A DNA stretch of 64,000 nt from an uncultured Pelagibacteraceae bacterium (GTDB lineage Bacteria; Pseudomonadota; Alphaproteobacteria; Pelagibacterales; AG-422-B15): NCBI GenBank assembly GCA_902614655.1, contig CACMLX010000001.1, forward strand, positions 1 to 64,000. Direction: 5' to 3'. Both the position numbers and the translations under genes were made by a program. Below are positions 9,919-20,732 of this stretch, piece by piece (position 1 is the stretch's first letter; every line of letters begins with the position of its first letter). Below the pieces are notes generated by a model. It had not been told where the DNA came from and did no database searches. It saw nothing but the letters and a program-made list of their open reading frames with translations.

Positions 9919-11220
9919 ATGAAAAATTTAGAAATCATAATACTTGCCGCTGGTAAAGGCACAAGAATGAAATCAAGTAAACCCAAAATACTTCATGAAT
10001 TGGGTGGAAAGCAAATAATTGATTACGTGATTGATGCGTCAATTAGATTGAGGCCAAAAAAAATTCATCTTGTAGTCAATAACCAAATTAAAAAAAATTT
10101 TAAAAACTATAAAAATTTAAATATTGTCATACAAAATAAACAGAATGGCACAGGTGATGCAATGAAGTCTGCAATAAAAAGTCTTGGAAAAGATTCAGTT
10201 GCTCTAGTTCTATACGGTGACGTCCCTCTTATAAAACATAAAACTATTCTTAATGTTTCAAAAATCAAGACTAATAAAGTTAACCTATTATGTTTCAATA
10301 AAGAAGAAAGAAATAACTACGGTAAAGTTATATTAGGTACTGATGGTTTGATCAGTCAGGTGATTGAGCAAAAAGAGCTTAAGAAAAACGAAAATTACTA
10401 CTTATGTAATTCAGGAATCTTTGCAATCGAGACAAAACTATTAAGTTCTTTGCTACCTAAATTAAATAATAATAATAAGAAGAAAGAATTTTATTTAACT
10501 GATATATTTAATTTGGCATTTAAAAAAGGTGTAAAAGTTAATCCGATAGAAACAGCTGAGACAGAAGTTATGGGTGTAAATGACAAAAATGATTTATCGA
10601 TGGTTGAAAAAGAAATCCAAAATGAATTGAGACTCAAGCACCTTACTGCAGGGGTGACCATGAGAGATCCTGATACTGTATATTTATCGAAAGATACTAA
10701 AATTGGAAAAGATGTCACAATTCATCCATTTGTCATCATCGGCAAAAACGTTGTTATTGGTAATAATACTGAAATTCATGCATTCAGTCATATAGAAGAT
10801 TGTAAGATCGGAAACGAAGTCAGTATTGGACCTTATGCCAGAATAAGACCAGGCACAAAAATAAATGATAATGCTAAAGTCGGTAATTTTGTAGAGATCA
10901 AAAATTCAAAAATAGATAAGGGGTCAAAAGTTAATCACTTGTCATATATAGGTGACGCAGAAATAGGTAGAAGAGTTAACGTGGGAGCTGGAACTATTAC
11001 TTGCAATTACGATGGTGCCTCAAAATTTAAAACAGTTATCAAAGATAAAGCATTTATAGGCTCAAACTCATCTTTAGTGGCCCCGTTAATTGTAGGTAAG
11101 AATGCATATATTGGTTCTGGTTCAACTATAACTAAACATGTAATTGAGAACAGTCTTGCGGTTGAAAGATCGTCTCAAAAGACCGTAAAAAATTGGTCAA
11201 ATAAAAAAGGGAAAAGGTAA
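9919..11220 (+). CDS. glmU: bifunctional UDP-N-acetylglucosamine pyrophosphorylase/glucosamine-1-phosphate N-acetyltransferase
   Basis: LEIIILAAGKGTRMKS nucleotidyltransferase motif, left-handed beta-helix hexapeptides, NVGAGTITCNYDG. Start moved to ATG 9919 relative to the ORF track (9886). Confidence 0.93.
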   Translation: MKNLEIIILAAGKGTRMKSSKPKILHELGGKQIIDYVIDASIRLRPKKIHLVVNNQIKKNFKNYKNLNIVIQNKQNGTGDAMKSAIKSLGKDSVALVLYGDVPLIKHKTILNVSKIKTNKVNLLCFNKEERNNYGKVILGTDGLISQVIEQKELKKNENYYLCNSGIFAIETKLLSSLLPKLNNNNKKKEFYLTDIFNLAFKKGVKVNPIETAETEVMGVNDKNDLSMVEKEIQNELRLKHLTAGVTMRDPDTVYLSKDTKIGKDVTIHPFVIIGKNVVIGNNTEIHAFSHIEDCKIGNEVSIGPYARIRPGTKINDNAKVGNFVEIKNSKIDKGSKVNHLSYIGDAEIGRRVNVGAGTITCNYDGASKFKTVIKDKAFIGSNSSLVAPLIVGKNAYIGSGSTITKHVIENSLAVERSSQKTVKNWSNKKGKR

Positions 11221-13043
11221 TGTGCGGTATCATTGGTATAACTTCTAAAGAGAATGTGTCTTCGAACATTATAAATGCATTAAGGAAATTAGAATATCGT
11301 GGTTATGACTCTGCTGGTATTGCAATAAATACTGCCAAGAAGATCAATCAAAGAAAAGTAAAAGGCAAGCTTGATAATTTGATTTACGCTCTTCAGAAAG
11401 ATCAATTTGATGGCAATACGGGAATAGGTCACACTCGTTGGGCTACTCATGGGGAACCATCTGATAAAAATGCACACCCCCATTCATCAACCTCGGTATC
11501 GCTTGTACATAATGGAATAATTGAAAATGCTGCAGAATTGAAAAAATTAAAGGAATTAAAAGATTATAATTTTGAGTCAGATACTGACTCTGAGGTAATT
11601 ACTGCGTTATTAACGTTTTATCTAAATGAGGGTCTGAGCCATCTTGAGAGTGTTCAAAAGACAATTTCTTCTCTAGAGGGATCATACGCACTAGCAATTA
11701 TTTTTAGTGATAGTGAAGATACTATTTATGGCGCTAAGAATGGAAGTCCGCTTGTTGCAGGAACAAATGGAGTTGGCAATTCAATAGGATCTGACTCGAT
11801 TGCACTAAGCTCAGTTGCCAATAAAGTGTGTTACTTGGAAGACGGGGATATAACAGTATTAAACAAAGAAAGTATAGAAATTTATAACCTGGAGGGCGAA
11901 AGAGCGAATAGAGAATTTGTAGAAATAGGAATAAACGAGTCAGAAGTTTCAAAAGGTCCTTATAAACATTTTATGGAGAAAGAAATACATGAACACCCTC
12001 ATGCAGTAGGTGAAACATTTCGACAATTTATAGATTACGATAAGTGCACAATCGCAATTTCAAATATTAATTTAAATTTTGATAAAATTTCAAAGATTTA
12101 TCTGATTGCCTGTGGAACTGCATATTATTCATGTTTGGTGGGCAAGTATTATTTTGAACAATATGCAAGGACACCTGTTGAATGTGATATGGCATCAGAG
12201 TTTCGTTATCGTGATCCAGTAATTGATCCAAATGCATTGTGTATATTTGTTTCTCAATCTGGTGAGACCGCTGATACTAAAGCTGCTTTGGATTATTGTA
12301 GAAAGCAAAAAATTCAGACATTGAGTATTGTAAATGTTAAAAATAGTTCAATAGCAAGAGATAGCGATCATTGTATTTATACTAAAGCAGGAGCAGAAAT
12401 AGGGGTCGCTTCAACAAAGGCATTTACTGCTCAACTATCAGCACTTTTATCTCTCTCAATTCATTTAGCATCAGTAAAAAAATTCATTTCAATTGAGGAA
12501 AATAAAAAATTATGCAAGGAGGTTATGCAAGCCCCTCAATTGCTTGAACAATCAATAGAGAGATCTTATGCACTAAAAGATACAGCAAAAGCAATAATAA
12601 ATGCTAAGGGTGTAATGTATCTTGGCCGCGGTACCGCGTTTCCATTGGCATTGGAAGGAGCATTAAAGTTTAAAGAAATATCATATATCCATGCAGAGGG
12701 ATATCCTGCAGGTGAAATGAAACACGGTCCACTTGCTTTAATAGAAAAAGATTTGCCCGTTGTATGCATTGTCCCACCAGGTCTGTTATTTCATAAAACA
12801 ATTTCAAACATACAAGAAGTTATTGCTCGTGGAGGTAAAATATTAATGATAACAGACGATGAAACATTGGAGTCAAATTCTGAAAATATTTGGGAAGTTT
12901 TTCGTTTACCAAAATGCCCCAAATCAATTGAAGCAATCGTTTATTCAGTTCCCATTCATATGCTTGCCTACTACACGGCAGTTGAGCTTGGTAATGATGT
13001 CGATCAGCCAAGAAATCTTGCTAAGTCCGTTACGGTAGAATAA
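11220..13043 (+). CDS. glmS: glutamine--fructose-6-phosphate aminotransferase
   Basis: MCGIIGITSKENV Ntn Cys, RYRDPVIDPNALCIFVSQSGETADTKAAL, C-term DVDQPRNLAKSVTVE. Confidence 0.97.
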   Translation: MCGIIGITSKENVSSNIINALRKLEYRGYDSAGIAINTAKKINQRKVKGKLDNLIYALQKDQFDGNTGIGHTRWATHGEPSDKNAHPHSSTSVSLVHNGIIENAAELKKLKELKDYNFESDTDSEVITALLTFYLNEGLSHLESVQKTISSLEGSYALAIIFSDSEDTIYGAKNGSPLVAGTNGVGNSIGSDSIALSSVANKVCYLEDGDITVLNKESIEIYNLEGERANREFVEIGINESEVSKGPYKHFMEKEIHEHPHAVGETFRQFIDYDKCTIAISNINLNFDKISKIYLIACGTAYYSCLVGKYYFEQYARTPVECDMASEFRYRDPVIDPNALCIFVSQSGETADTKAALDYCRKQKIQTLSIVNVKNSSIARDSDHCIYTKAGAEIGVASTKAFTAQLSALLSLSIHLASVKKFISIEENKKLCKEVMQAPQLLEQSIERSYALKDTAKAIINAKGVMYLGRGTAFPLALEGALKFKEISYIHAEGYPAGEMKHGPLALIEKDLPVVCIVPPGLLFHKTISNIQEVIARGGKILMITDDETLESNSENIWEVFRLPKCPKSIEAIVYSVPIHMLAYYTAVELGNDVDQPRNLAKSVTVE

Positions 13044-13084
13044 TTTATTGACACAAAAACTGACAACATACAATCTTTATTAAA

Positions 13085-14155
13085 ATGTTGGAAAAGATAA
13101 GCATCCTTATTTTTTTATTGTTTTTTAATGCGATAAGTTTCATTCATGCATATGAAGTTTCACCTGGTGTTTTGAGAACGCCTGACACTCAATTTGAAAA
13201 TCTTGAGGATTATCCGTTTGATCCAAATTATATTGAAATTGACGGTTTAAGAATTCACTACCTCGACGAAGGACCTAAAGATGGTGATCCAATTTTCCTT
13301 CTTCATGGCTTGCCAACTTGGAGTTATCTATTTCGAACAATGATACCGGTATTAGCTGACGCAGGTCACAGAGTTATTGTTCCAGATTTAGTAGGATTTG
13401 GAAAGTCAGATAAATTTATTTCTAAATATGATTACAGTTATGAGTTTCATATCAACACCATGAAGGCTTTGGTGGGACAACTTGATTTAAGAGAAGCAAC
13501 ATTCTTTGGACAAGATTGGGGAGGCATGATTGGACTTAGGGTTGTAGCTGAAATGCCCGATCGTTTTGCAAGAGTTGTTGTTTCAAATACAGGAATGGCT
13601 GCTAGAGATGGAATAACTGCATGGGTATTTGAGAATTTTGTAAAATTTATGGTCTGGTGGAATGGAGCGGTCACTTTTGAGGAACTTAGAACAGCTGCTG
13701 ATAAAGCGTTAATGTTGGAAGAGCCATCACCGTTTGAAGGTATGAGAATGTTTTCAAAATGGATTGCACACTCGTATTACTCGGATGATATGGATATATC
13801 AGGGATTATTTCTACTTTCGGGAGCTTAGAGTTATCTGATGAGCAAATCAAAGCTTATGAAGCTCCGTATCCTTCAGGTCAATATAAAGCAGGAGCTCAC
13901 GTCATGGCTTATTTTTTACCGACACAATTAATCCAAAATGAGAAATACTGGAAAGATGTTTATGAAAAATGGGATAAACCTTTTCTTGTGGCGTTTGGAG
14001 GTAATGAACGAATAACAATATCTATGAAGGAAGATTTTTTGACTAGGATACCAAACCCTACCGTCGTTACTTTGGAAGGAGTTGGACATTTCTGCCAAGA
14101 AGAGGCCGGTCCTGAACTAGCAAACTTAATAAATGATTTTATTCTAAAAAACTAG
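13085..14155 (+). CDS. haloalkane dehalogenase-like alpha/beta hydrolase with N-terminal signal peptide
   Basis: FLLHGLPTWSYLFRTMIPVL, nucleophile elbow FFGQDWGGMIGL, C-terminal GVGHFCQEE; hydrophobic N-terminus ISILIFLLFFNAISFIHA. Confidence 0.8.
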   Translation: MLEKISILIFLLFFNAISFIHAYEVSPGVLRTPDTQFENLEDYPFDPNYIEIDGLRIHYLDEGPKDGDPIFLLHGLPTWSYLFRTMIPVLADAGHRVIVPDLVGFGKSDKFISKYDYSYEFHINTMKALVGQLDLREATFFGQDWGGMIGLRVVAEMPDRFARVVVSNTGMAARDGITAWVFENFVKFMVWWNGAVTFEELRTAADKALMLEEPSPFEGMRMFSKWIAHSYYSDDMDISGIISTFGSLELSDEQIKAYEAPYPSGQYKAGAHVMAYFLPTQLIQNEKYWKDVYEKWDKPFLVAFGGNERITISMKEDFLTRIPNPTVVTLEGVGHFCQEEAGPELANLINDFILKN

Positions 14156-14209
14156 AAAATATAAAATTTATACCTATTATAAATTATACTTTTATTTAAG
14201 ATTAAAAAT

Positions 14210-14890
14210 ATGACAGTAACTTTAAGATCAGATGGAGATGTTTCAATCATTCAAATGGATGATGGCAAAGTAAATGTATTCTCTCCTGATATGATAAAAA
14301 ATTTTAGTAAGATATTAGAACAAGTTCCATCTGATAAAGGGTCTGTTTTAATAGCAGGTCGAGAAGGAATGTTTTCTGCTGGGTTTGATTTAAAAGTTAT
14401 GATGTCTAGTCCAGAAAATGCTGCCGACATGGTTAAAAGTGGTTTTAACTTGTTATTAAAAATTTTTACTTTTCCAAGACCGATTGTTGCGGCTTGCAGC
14501 GGACACGCAATCGCGCTTGGTGCTTTTTTACTTTGTAGCTGTGATCATCGAATAGGAATTAAAGGTGACTTTAAAATTGGAGCCAACGAATTACGAAATA
14601 ATATGATTATTCCAACACCAATACTTGAACTTGCAAAATTTAAATTGACAAAACCGCACAAGCAGAGAGCGCTATTAAATGCTGAAATGTATTCAATAGA
14701 AGATGCTATTGCTCCAGGTTATTTAGATGAAGTAACTGAACATGAAAAGTTAATGGAGCTTGCATTGGCTAAAGCAAAAGATTTAGCAACACTCGCTCAT
14801 CCACAATATCAGCAAACCAAAAAACTCGACCAGGAAGATGTAGCAGCAAAAATAAGTGCTGGGATAGATACCTTAGGAGCAATAAACTAA
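14210..14890 (+). CDS. enoyl-CoA hydratase/isomerase (crotonase) family protein
   Basis: AGREGMFSAGFDLKVM and RPIVAACSGHAIALGAFLLCSCDHRIG. Confidence 0.85.
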   Translation: MTVTLRSDGDVSIIQMDDGKVNVFSPDMIKNFSKILEQVPSDKGSVLIAGREGMFSAGFDLKVMMSSPENAADMVKSGFNLLLKIFTFPRPIVAACSGHAIALGAFLLCSCDHRIGIKGDFKIGANELRNNMIIPTPILELAKFKLTKPHKQRALLNAEMYSIEDAIAPGYLDEVTEHEKLMELALAKAKDLATLAHPQYQQTKKLDQEDVAAKISAGIDTLGAIN

Positions 14891-14911
14891 GTAAAATCAA
14901 TGTATTTTACT
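14890..14911 (+). terminator. hairpin downstream of crotonase gene (possible terminator)
   Basis: AGTAAAAT - CAATGT - ATTTTACT, perfect 8-bp inverted repeat starting at the stop codon; no clear U-tract. Confidence 0.35.
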
Positions 14912-14973
14912 GAAACTCTAGTATTTTACTTTATTTAGTACTATAAAGCCCGCAAAACGATTATTTAAAAAAT

Positions 14974-16353
14974 ATGAAGAAATGGTCTGTTAACAGTTGG
15001 AGAAATTACGAGGCTAAGCATTTGCCAGAGTATCCAGATGTGAAGAAATTAGAAAAAACCGAGGATCAGTTAAGATCTTATCCGCCACTTGTTTTTGCAG
15101 GTGAAGCAAGAGATTTAAAAAGAAATCTTGCCAAAGTTTCAGAGGGTAAAGCATTTTTATTGCAAGGTGGTGATTGTGCGGAAAGTTTTGATGATTTCAA
15201 TGCAGATTATATAAGAGATACATTTAAAGTATTATTGCAAATGTCAGTCACATTAACTGCTGCAGGTAATTGCCCTGTCGTAAAAGTTGGAAGAATGGCA
15301 GGTCAATTTGCAAAACCACGAAGTGCGCCTAAAGAAGAAATAAATGGTATTGAGTTAGATAGCTATAAGGGTGACATTATAAATGATATGGACTTTACTG
15401 AAGATGCGAGAGTTCCCGACCCTGATCGTATGATCAGAGCCTACACACAATCAGCTGCTACGCTTAATTTATTAAGAGCTTTTGCTAAAGGTGGATTTTC
15501 AGATTTGAATAAAGTTCATCAATGGAATATGGGATTTGTAGATGAAAGTTCTCAAGGAAAGAAATTTAGAGAACTAGCGAATAAAATCTCGGATACACTA
15601 TCTTTTATGGAAGCTATTGGAATTTCTTCAAGAAACACAAAACGTTTAAGAAGTGTTGACTTCTTTACAAGTCACGAGGCTTTATTGCTTCCTTATGAAG
15701 AATGTCTGACGCGACTTGATAGTACATCAGGTGAAGTTTATGACACATCAGCTCACATGGTTTGGATTGGTGATCGAACCAGACAGCCTGATGGAGCACA
15801 TGTAGAATTTTGCAGAGGGATTAAAAATCCAATTGGAATTAAATGTGGACCATCTTTAGATCCTGAGGAGTTAAAAAAGCTTCTTGATATTCTCAACCCT
15901 GAGAATGAGGCTGGAAAAATAACATTAATTTGTCGATTTGGTTCTGAGACTATAAATGAAAAGTTACCAAAGCTTATACAGCCGTTTTTAAATTCAGATC
16001 ACAATTTAGTTTGGTCTTGTGATCCAATGCACGGCAATACCATGAAAGCTAATTCAGGTTTTAAAACAAGACCATTTGAAAGTGTTCTTAAAGAAGTTGA
16101 GACATTTTTTGATATTCATCATCAAATGGGAACATACCCAGGTGGAGTTCATTTAGAAATGACAGGTCAAAATGTAACTGAATGTATTGGTGGTGCTCAA
16201 GCCATTAAGGATGAAGATCTTTCAGCACGATATCATACCCACTGTGACCCAAGGCTGAATGCAAATCAAGCACTTGAACTTGCATTTTTAATATCTGATA
16301 AGCTCAGAGAGTCCCAAGAACCACATAATTCAAAGATTACGATTGCTAAGTAA
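14974..16353 (+). CDS. aroG: class II 3-deoxy-7-phosphoheptulonate synthase
   Basis: [61 protein letters not shown]. Confidence 0.95.
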   Translation: MKKWSVNSWRNYEAKHLPEYPDVKKLEKTEDQLRSYPPLVFAGEARDLKRNLAKVSEGKAFLLQGGDCAESFDDFNADYIRDTFKVLLQMSVTLTAAGNCPVVKVGRMAGQFAKPRSAPKEEINGIELDSYKGDIINDMDFTEDARVPDPDRMIRAYTQSAATLNLLRAFAKGGFSDLNKVHQWNMGFVDESSQGKKFRELANKISDTLSFMEAIGISSRNTKRLRSVDFFTSHEALLLPYEECLTRLDSTSGEVYDTSAHMVWIGDRTRQPDGAHVEFCRGIKNPIGIKCGPSLDPEELKKLLDILNPENEAGKITLICRFGSETINEKLPKLIQPFLNSDHNLVWSCDPMHGNTMKANSGFKTRPFESVLKEVETFFDIHHQMGTYPGGVHLEMTGQNVTECIGGAQAIKDEDLSARYHTHCDPRLNANQALELAFLISDKLRESQEPHNSKITIAK

Positions 16354-16388
16354 TTGCGACTAAATTATTTAGTTGTAAGATCAGTAAA

Positions 16389-18038
16389 ATGACAGAAAAA
16401 ACCTCCATATTAATTGTTCAGTCCAACCCAGAAGTGGGAAATATTGATAAGAATAAACAAATTGTGATTGATCATATTGAAAGCAATAAATCTGATCTCA
16501 TAATTTTCTCTGAATTGATGCTTACAGGTTACCCTCCAGAAGATTTGGTTTTAAAACCAGCTTTTATGGAAAAAGTTAACAATGCAATTTCAGATATTTT
16601 GAATTGTTCTCAAAATAGTAATTCAACAATAATCATAGGCACTCCTTTTTTGGAAGAGAGCAAACTGTTCAACACAGCTCTAGTAATTAAAAAGGGTAAG
16701 ATCTTACATAAACATCATAAAATGGCTTTGCCAAACTATGGAGTATTTGATGAAAAAAGAATTTTCTCAAATGGAGAGAAAGTCAGCATTATCGAATTCA
16801 ATGGAATTAAATTAGGTCTATTTATTTGTGAGGACATATGGGTGAACGATACAATTGTTGAGATTGATAAAAATAAAATTGACTTGGCGGTATCATTAAA
16901 CGCGTCCCCATTTGATATAAATAAAATTGAGGAAAGAGAAAAAAAGGCACTCAGTTTTGCAAACTCTATTGACGCTCCTTTAATTTATGTAAATCAAGTT
17001 GGAGGTCAAGATGAGATTGTTTTTGACGGATCTTCCTTCTTATGTGATCAAAAAAAGGTAATTTCTAAATTTAAATACTGCGTTGAAGAAAGCAGGGAAT
17101 ATAAATTCAACCTCAATACTAAGACTTTTGATATTGAAGAAGAGGTACCTCTCAGTAGTGATAAGCACGATGTTGTCTATTCCAATCTTATGCTTGGGCT
17201 AAGAGACTATGTTGAAAAAAATAAATTTCCAGGAGTTGTCATTGGCATTTCAGGAGGTATAGATAGTGCATTTAGCGCAGTTGTCGCAACCGATGCATTA
17301 GGACCTGAAAGAGTAAAAGGTATTTTAATGCCATCTCAGTTTACAAGCGAGGAAAGTAATGAGGATGCAAATCTGTTAGGAAAAAAATTAGGTATCGAGT
17401 TAATAAGTGTTTCTATAAAAGATATTGTGAACTCATACGATAGCACTCTTTCAAATTTATTCGCGGGTAAAGAAAAAGATATTACTGAAGAAAATATTCA
17501 ATCAAGAACCAGAGGTGCAATATTGATGGCCTATTCAAACAAGTTTGGCCATATGTTAGTTACTAATGGCAATAAATCAGAAGTCTCAGTTGGATATTCA
17601 ACTTTATACGGAGATATGTGTGGGGGGTTTTCAGTAGTTAAGGATATTTATAAATCTGATTTATATAAACTTTCCGAATGGAGAAACGAAAATCTTCCAT
17701 CATTTTCAGCAATTAAAGCAAAGGATGTTATTCCTAAAAATATTATAACAAAAGAGCCCACTGCTGAACTTAAAGAGGATCAGAAAGATAGTGATTCCCT
17801 TCCGCCCTATGATGTCTTGGATAAAATTTTGTACTTACTTGTTGAAAAAGAAAGTTCAATTAACGAGATCATTTCGAAAGGTTATGAGCCAAGCTTGGTT
17901 ACAAAAGTTCAGAATTTGCTCTATAATTCTGAATATAAAAGACGACAAGCAGCTCCGGGTGTAAAAATTTCAGAGAGAAATTTTGGATATGACAGACGAT
18001 ACCCAATAACAAATGCATTCAGAGATGAGGAAAAATAG
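16389..18038 (+). CDS. nadE: glutamine-dependent NAD+ synthase
   Basis: N-terminal nitrilase-like amidase (ICEDIWV) plus ATP pyrophosphatase motif VIGISGGIDSAFSAVVA; TNGNKSEVSVGYSTLYGDMCGGF. Confidence 0.95.
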   Translation: MTEKTSILIVQSNPEVGNIDKNKQIVIDHIESNKSDLIIFSELMLTGYPPEDLVLKPAFMEKVNNAISDILNCSQNSNSTIIIGTPFLEESKLFNTALVIKKGKILHKHHKMALPNYGVFDEKRIFSNGEKVSIIEFNGIKLGLFICEDIWVNDTIVEIDKNKIDLAVSLNASPFDINKIEEREKKALSFANSIDAPLIYVNQVGGQDEIVFDGSSFLCDQKKVISKFKYCVEESREYKFNLNTKTFDIEEEVPLSSDKHDVVYSNLMLGLRDYVEKNKFPGVVIGISGGIDSAFSAVVATDALGPERVKGILMPSQFTSEESNEDANLLGKKLGIELISVSIKDIVNSYDSTLSNLFAGKEKDITEENIQSRTRGAILMAYSNKFGHMLVTNGNKSEVSVGYSTLYGDMCGGFSVVKDIYKSDLYKLSEWRNENLPSFSAIKAKDVIPKNIITKEPTAELKEDQKDSDSLPPYDVLDKILYLLVEKESSINEIISKGYEPSLVTKVQNLLYNSEYKRRQAAPGVKISERNFGYDRRYPITNAFRDEEK

Positions 18039-19367
18039 ATGACAACGATAACAAGATTTGCGCCTAGTCCAACAGGATTATTGCACTTGGGTAATATCAG
18101 AACAGCCCTAATAAATTGGTTGTATTCAAAAAATAGTGGTGGAAAATTTATTCTTCGAATTGATGATACCGATCGAGAGAGGTCAAAAGATGAATACATT
18201 TCTCAAATAAAATATGATTTGGAGTGGCTGGGAATAGACTACGACGAGACTTTTAATCAGTCTTCTAGATTTGAAAGATATAAAGAGCAATTCGAAAAAT
18301 TAAAATCTGATGGCAGGATATATGCTTGCTATGAAACCCCTGAAGAACTTGAGAGAAAAAGAAAGCTTCAGATGGCTGCCGGTGGAAAGCAAGTGTATGA
18401 CCGTTCTGCATTAAAATTAACGGAGCAACAAATTAAAGATTATGAGAATGATGGAAGAAAACCCCATTGGCGATTTCTTCTTCAAACAGAACGCATGAAA
18501 TGGAATGATTTATTAAAAGGTGAAATTGATATTGATTTAACAAGCTTATCAGATCCTGTTTTATTTCGAGAAGATGGTGTTCCACTTTATACATTCACTT
18601 CAGCTGTAGATGATGTTGATTACAACATTACTAATGTAATTAGAGGAGATGATCACACTAGTAATACCGCTGTACAAATTGAAATCATAAATGCATTGGA
18701 TGAAAATAAAATTTCATTTGCACATCATGCCCTTTTAAAGGCATCTACAGGAGACAAACTATCAAAAAGAGACAATGTAATATCAATCGATAGTTTCAGA
18801 AAAGATAATATTGAGCCTATCTCGATTCTCAGCTTACTAGCAACGATTGGAACTTCAAATTCAATTGAACTAAAGAGTGGAATAGATCAAATCATTGAAG
18901 AGTTTAAACTTGAGACAATTTCAACATCACCAGGACGCGTCGAAATTGATGTCCTAAAGGCGCTTAACAAAAAACAAGTCCAAAAATTTGATTATGAGGA
19001 AATTCAATCAAGACTTTCTGAGATTGATGAAAATGTTGATAAAAAGTTTTGGGATACCATAAAAGGTAATTTGGAAACTGTTGAAGAAATATCTTCTTGG
19101 GCTGATATTGTATTTAACAGTAAGCCTGCTGAGTCTGATGATAAAGATTATATAAAATTAGCATTAGAGTTAATGCCAGAGGAACCGTGGGATGATGATA
19201 CTTGGACTACTTGGACGAATGCCATAAAAGAAAAAACAGGACGCAAGGGCAAAGAATTGTTTCTTCCATTGCGAGTAGCATTCACAGGACTGACACATGG
19301 TCCGGAAATGAAGCTTCTCATACAACTAATTGGTAGAGACAAAATTGTTGAGAGGATTCAGACTTAA
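18039..19367 (+). CDS. gltX: glutamate--tRNA ligase
   Basis: RFAPSPTGLLHLGNIRTALINWL (HIGH-type) and KLSKRDN (KMSKS-type). Confidence 0.95.
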   Translation: MTTITRFAPSPTGLLHLGNIRTALINWLYSKNSGGKFILRIDDTDRERSKDEYISQIKYDLEWLGIDYDETFNQSSRFERYKEQFEKLKSDGRIYACYETPEELERKRKLQMAAGGKQVYDRSALKLTEQQIKDYENDGRKPHWRFLLQTERMKWNDLLKGEIDIDLTSLSDPVLFREDGVPLYTFTSAVDDVDYNITNVIRGDDHTSNTAVQIEIINALDENKISFAHHALLKASTGDKLSKRDNVISIDSFRKDNIEPISILSLLATIGTSNSIELKSGIDQIIEEFKLETISTSPGRVEIDVLKALNKKQVQKFDYEEIQSRLSEIDENVDKKFWDTIKGNLETVEEISSWADIVFNSKPAESDDKDYIKLALELMPEEPWDDDTWTTWTNAIKEKTGRKGKELFLPLRVAFTGLTHGPEMKLLIQLIGRDKIVERIQT

Positions 19368-20732
19368 ATGGACTTGATGCTTTACGATACATTTACCAAT
19401 TCAAAAAAGAAGTTTGAACCAATTGATCCAAATAATGTACGAATGTACGTATGTGGGCCAACCGTATACGATTATGCGCATGTAGGCAATGCTCGACCAG
19501 TTATAGTGTTTGATATTTTATTTCGATTACTCCAAAAAATTTATGGCAGCAAAAATGTAACTTATGTAAGAAATATCACTGACGTTGATGATAAAATTAT
19601 ACACGCAGCAAATGATCAAAATGAAGACATTGGAATACTTACAGAAAAGACAATTAATTATTTTCATGACGATGCAAAATATATTGGTGCTTTAAAACCT
19701 ACATTTGAGCCAAGAGCAACCGAACATATACCTGAGATGATCGAGTTAATTGAAAAACTCATATCAAAAGAGTTTGCATATGTAGCGGATGGTAATGTTC
19801 TTTTTTCTTCAAATAAATTTAAAGAATATGGAAAACTCTCTGGTAAGAATTTAGATGAAATGGTTGCTGGTTCACGTGTGGGTGTAGAAAGTTATAAAAA
19901 AGAAGAGTCTGATTTTGTATTATGGAAACCTTCAAAAGAAGATGAGCCCAGTTGGAAAAGTCCATGGGGAGATGGGAGACCTGGCTGGCACATTGAATGC
20001 TCTGCAATGAGTGAAAAACTTTTAGGGGAAAATTTTGATATTCATGGAGGAGGCCAAGATTTAATATTTCCACATCATGAGAATGAAATTGCTCAAAGTG
20101 AGTGTGCAAATAATAACAAATTTGCAAATTATTGGGTTCACAATGGCTTTGTTACTGTTGAGGGTAATAAAATGTCAAAGTCTGATGGTAATTTTGTAAC
20201 TGTAAATGAGTTAAAAGACAGTTTCCAAGGGGAAGTTATTAGGCTTACCATGATATCAACTCACTACAGACAACCTCTCAATTGGACCAAGGATAACCTC
20301 AATGAAAGTAAAAAAACATTAGATAAATGGTACACATTCTTGAGCAATTTTAATGGTGATGAATTAAAAGATGCAAATAATGATAATGGAATTATGGAAA
20401 CATTATTGGATGATATGAATACACCTAAAGCTATTACCGTGCTTCATCAAAAATTTAAAGACTGCCAATCAGGGGATAAAGGCTTAGTAAGCAATTTTTT
20501 ATATTCAGCAAATATACTTGGACTTTTAAATGAAAAACCATCTGAATGGCTTTCCTGGAAAAAGGAAAATTTAAATATTAATACCGCTCAAGTTGAGTTG
20601 CTTATTGCTCAAAGAAATGAGGCACGATCAAATAAGAACTTTGATGATGCTGATAGGATCCGAAATGAATTAGACAAAATGGGAGTCATACTTGAAGACC
20701 AAGGTGGCGAAACAACTTGGAAAGTTAAGTAA
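19368..20732 (+). CDS. cysS: cysteine--tRNA ligase
   Basis: MYVCGPTVYDYAHVGNARPVIVFDIL, PGWHIECSAMS, GGGQDLIFPHHENEIAQSE, KMSKSDGNF. Confidence 0.97.
   Translation: MDLMLYDTFTNSKKKFEPIDPNNVRMYVCGPTVYDYAHVGNARPVIVFDILFRLLQKIYGSKNVTYVRNITDVDDKIIHAANDQNEDIGILTEKTINYFHDDAKYIGALKPTFEPRATEHIPEMIELIEKLISKEFAYVADGNVLFSSNKFKEYGKLSGKNLDEMVAGSRVGVESYKKEESDFVLWKPSKEDEPSWKSPWGDGRPGWHIECSAMSEKLLGENFDIHGGGQDLIFPHHENEIAQSECANNNKFANYWVHNGFVTVEGNKMSKSDGNFVTVNELKDSFQGEVIRLTMISTHYRQPLNWTKDNLNESKKTLDKWYTFLSNFNGDELKDANNDNGIMETLLDDMNTPKAITVLHQKFKDCQSGDKGLVSNFLYSANILGLLNEKPSEWLSWKKENLNINTAQVELLIAQRNEARSNKNFDDADRIRNELDKMGVILEDQGGETTWKVK

Noticed and set aside
13048-13074. Possible sigma70 promoter TTGACA...TACAAT before the dehalogenase-like gene
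   Set aside because: -10 match weak and spacer only 15 nt; leader to ATG would be very short, so not listed as a feature.
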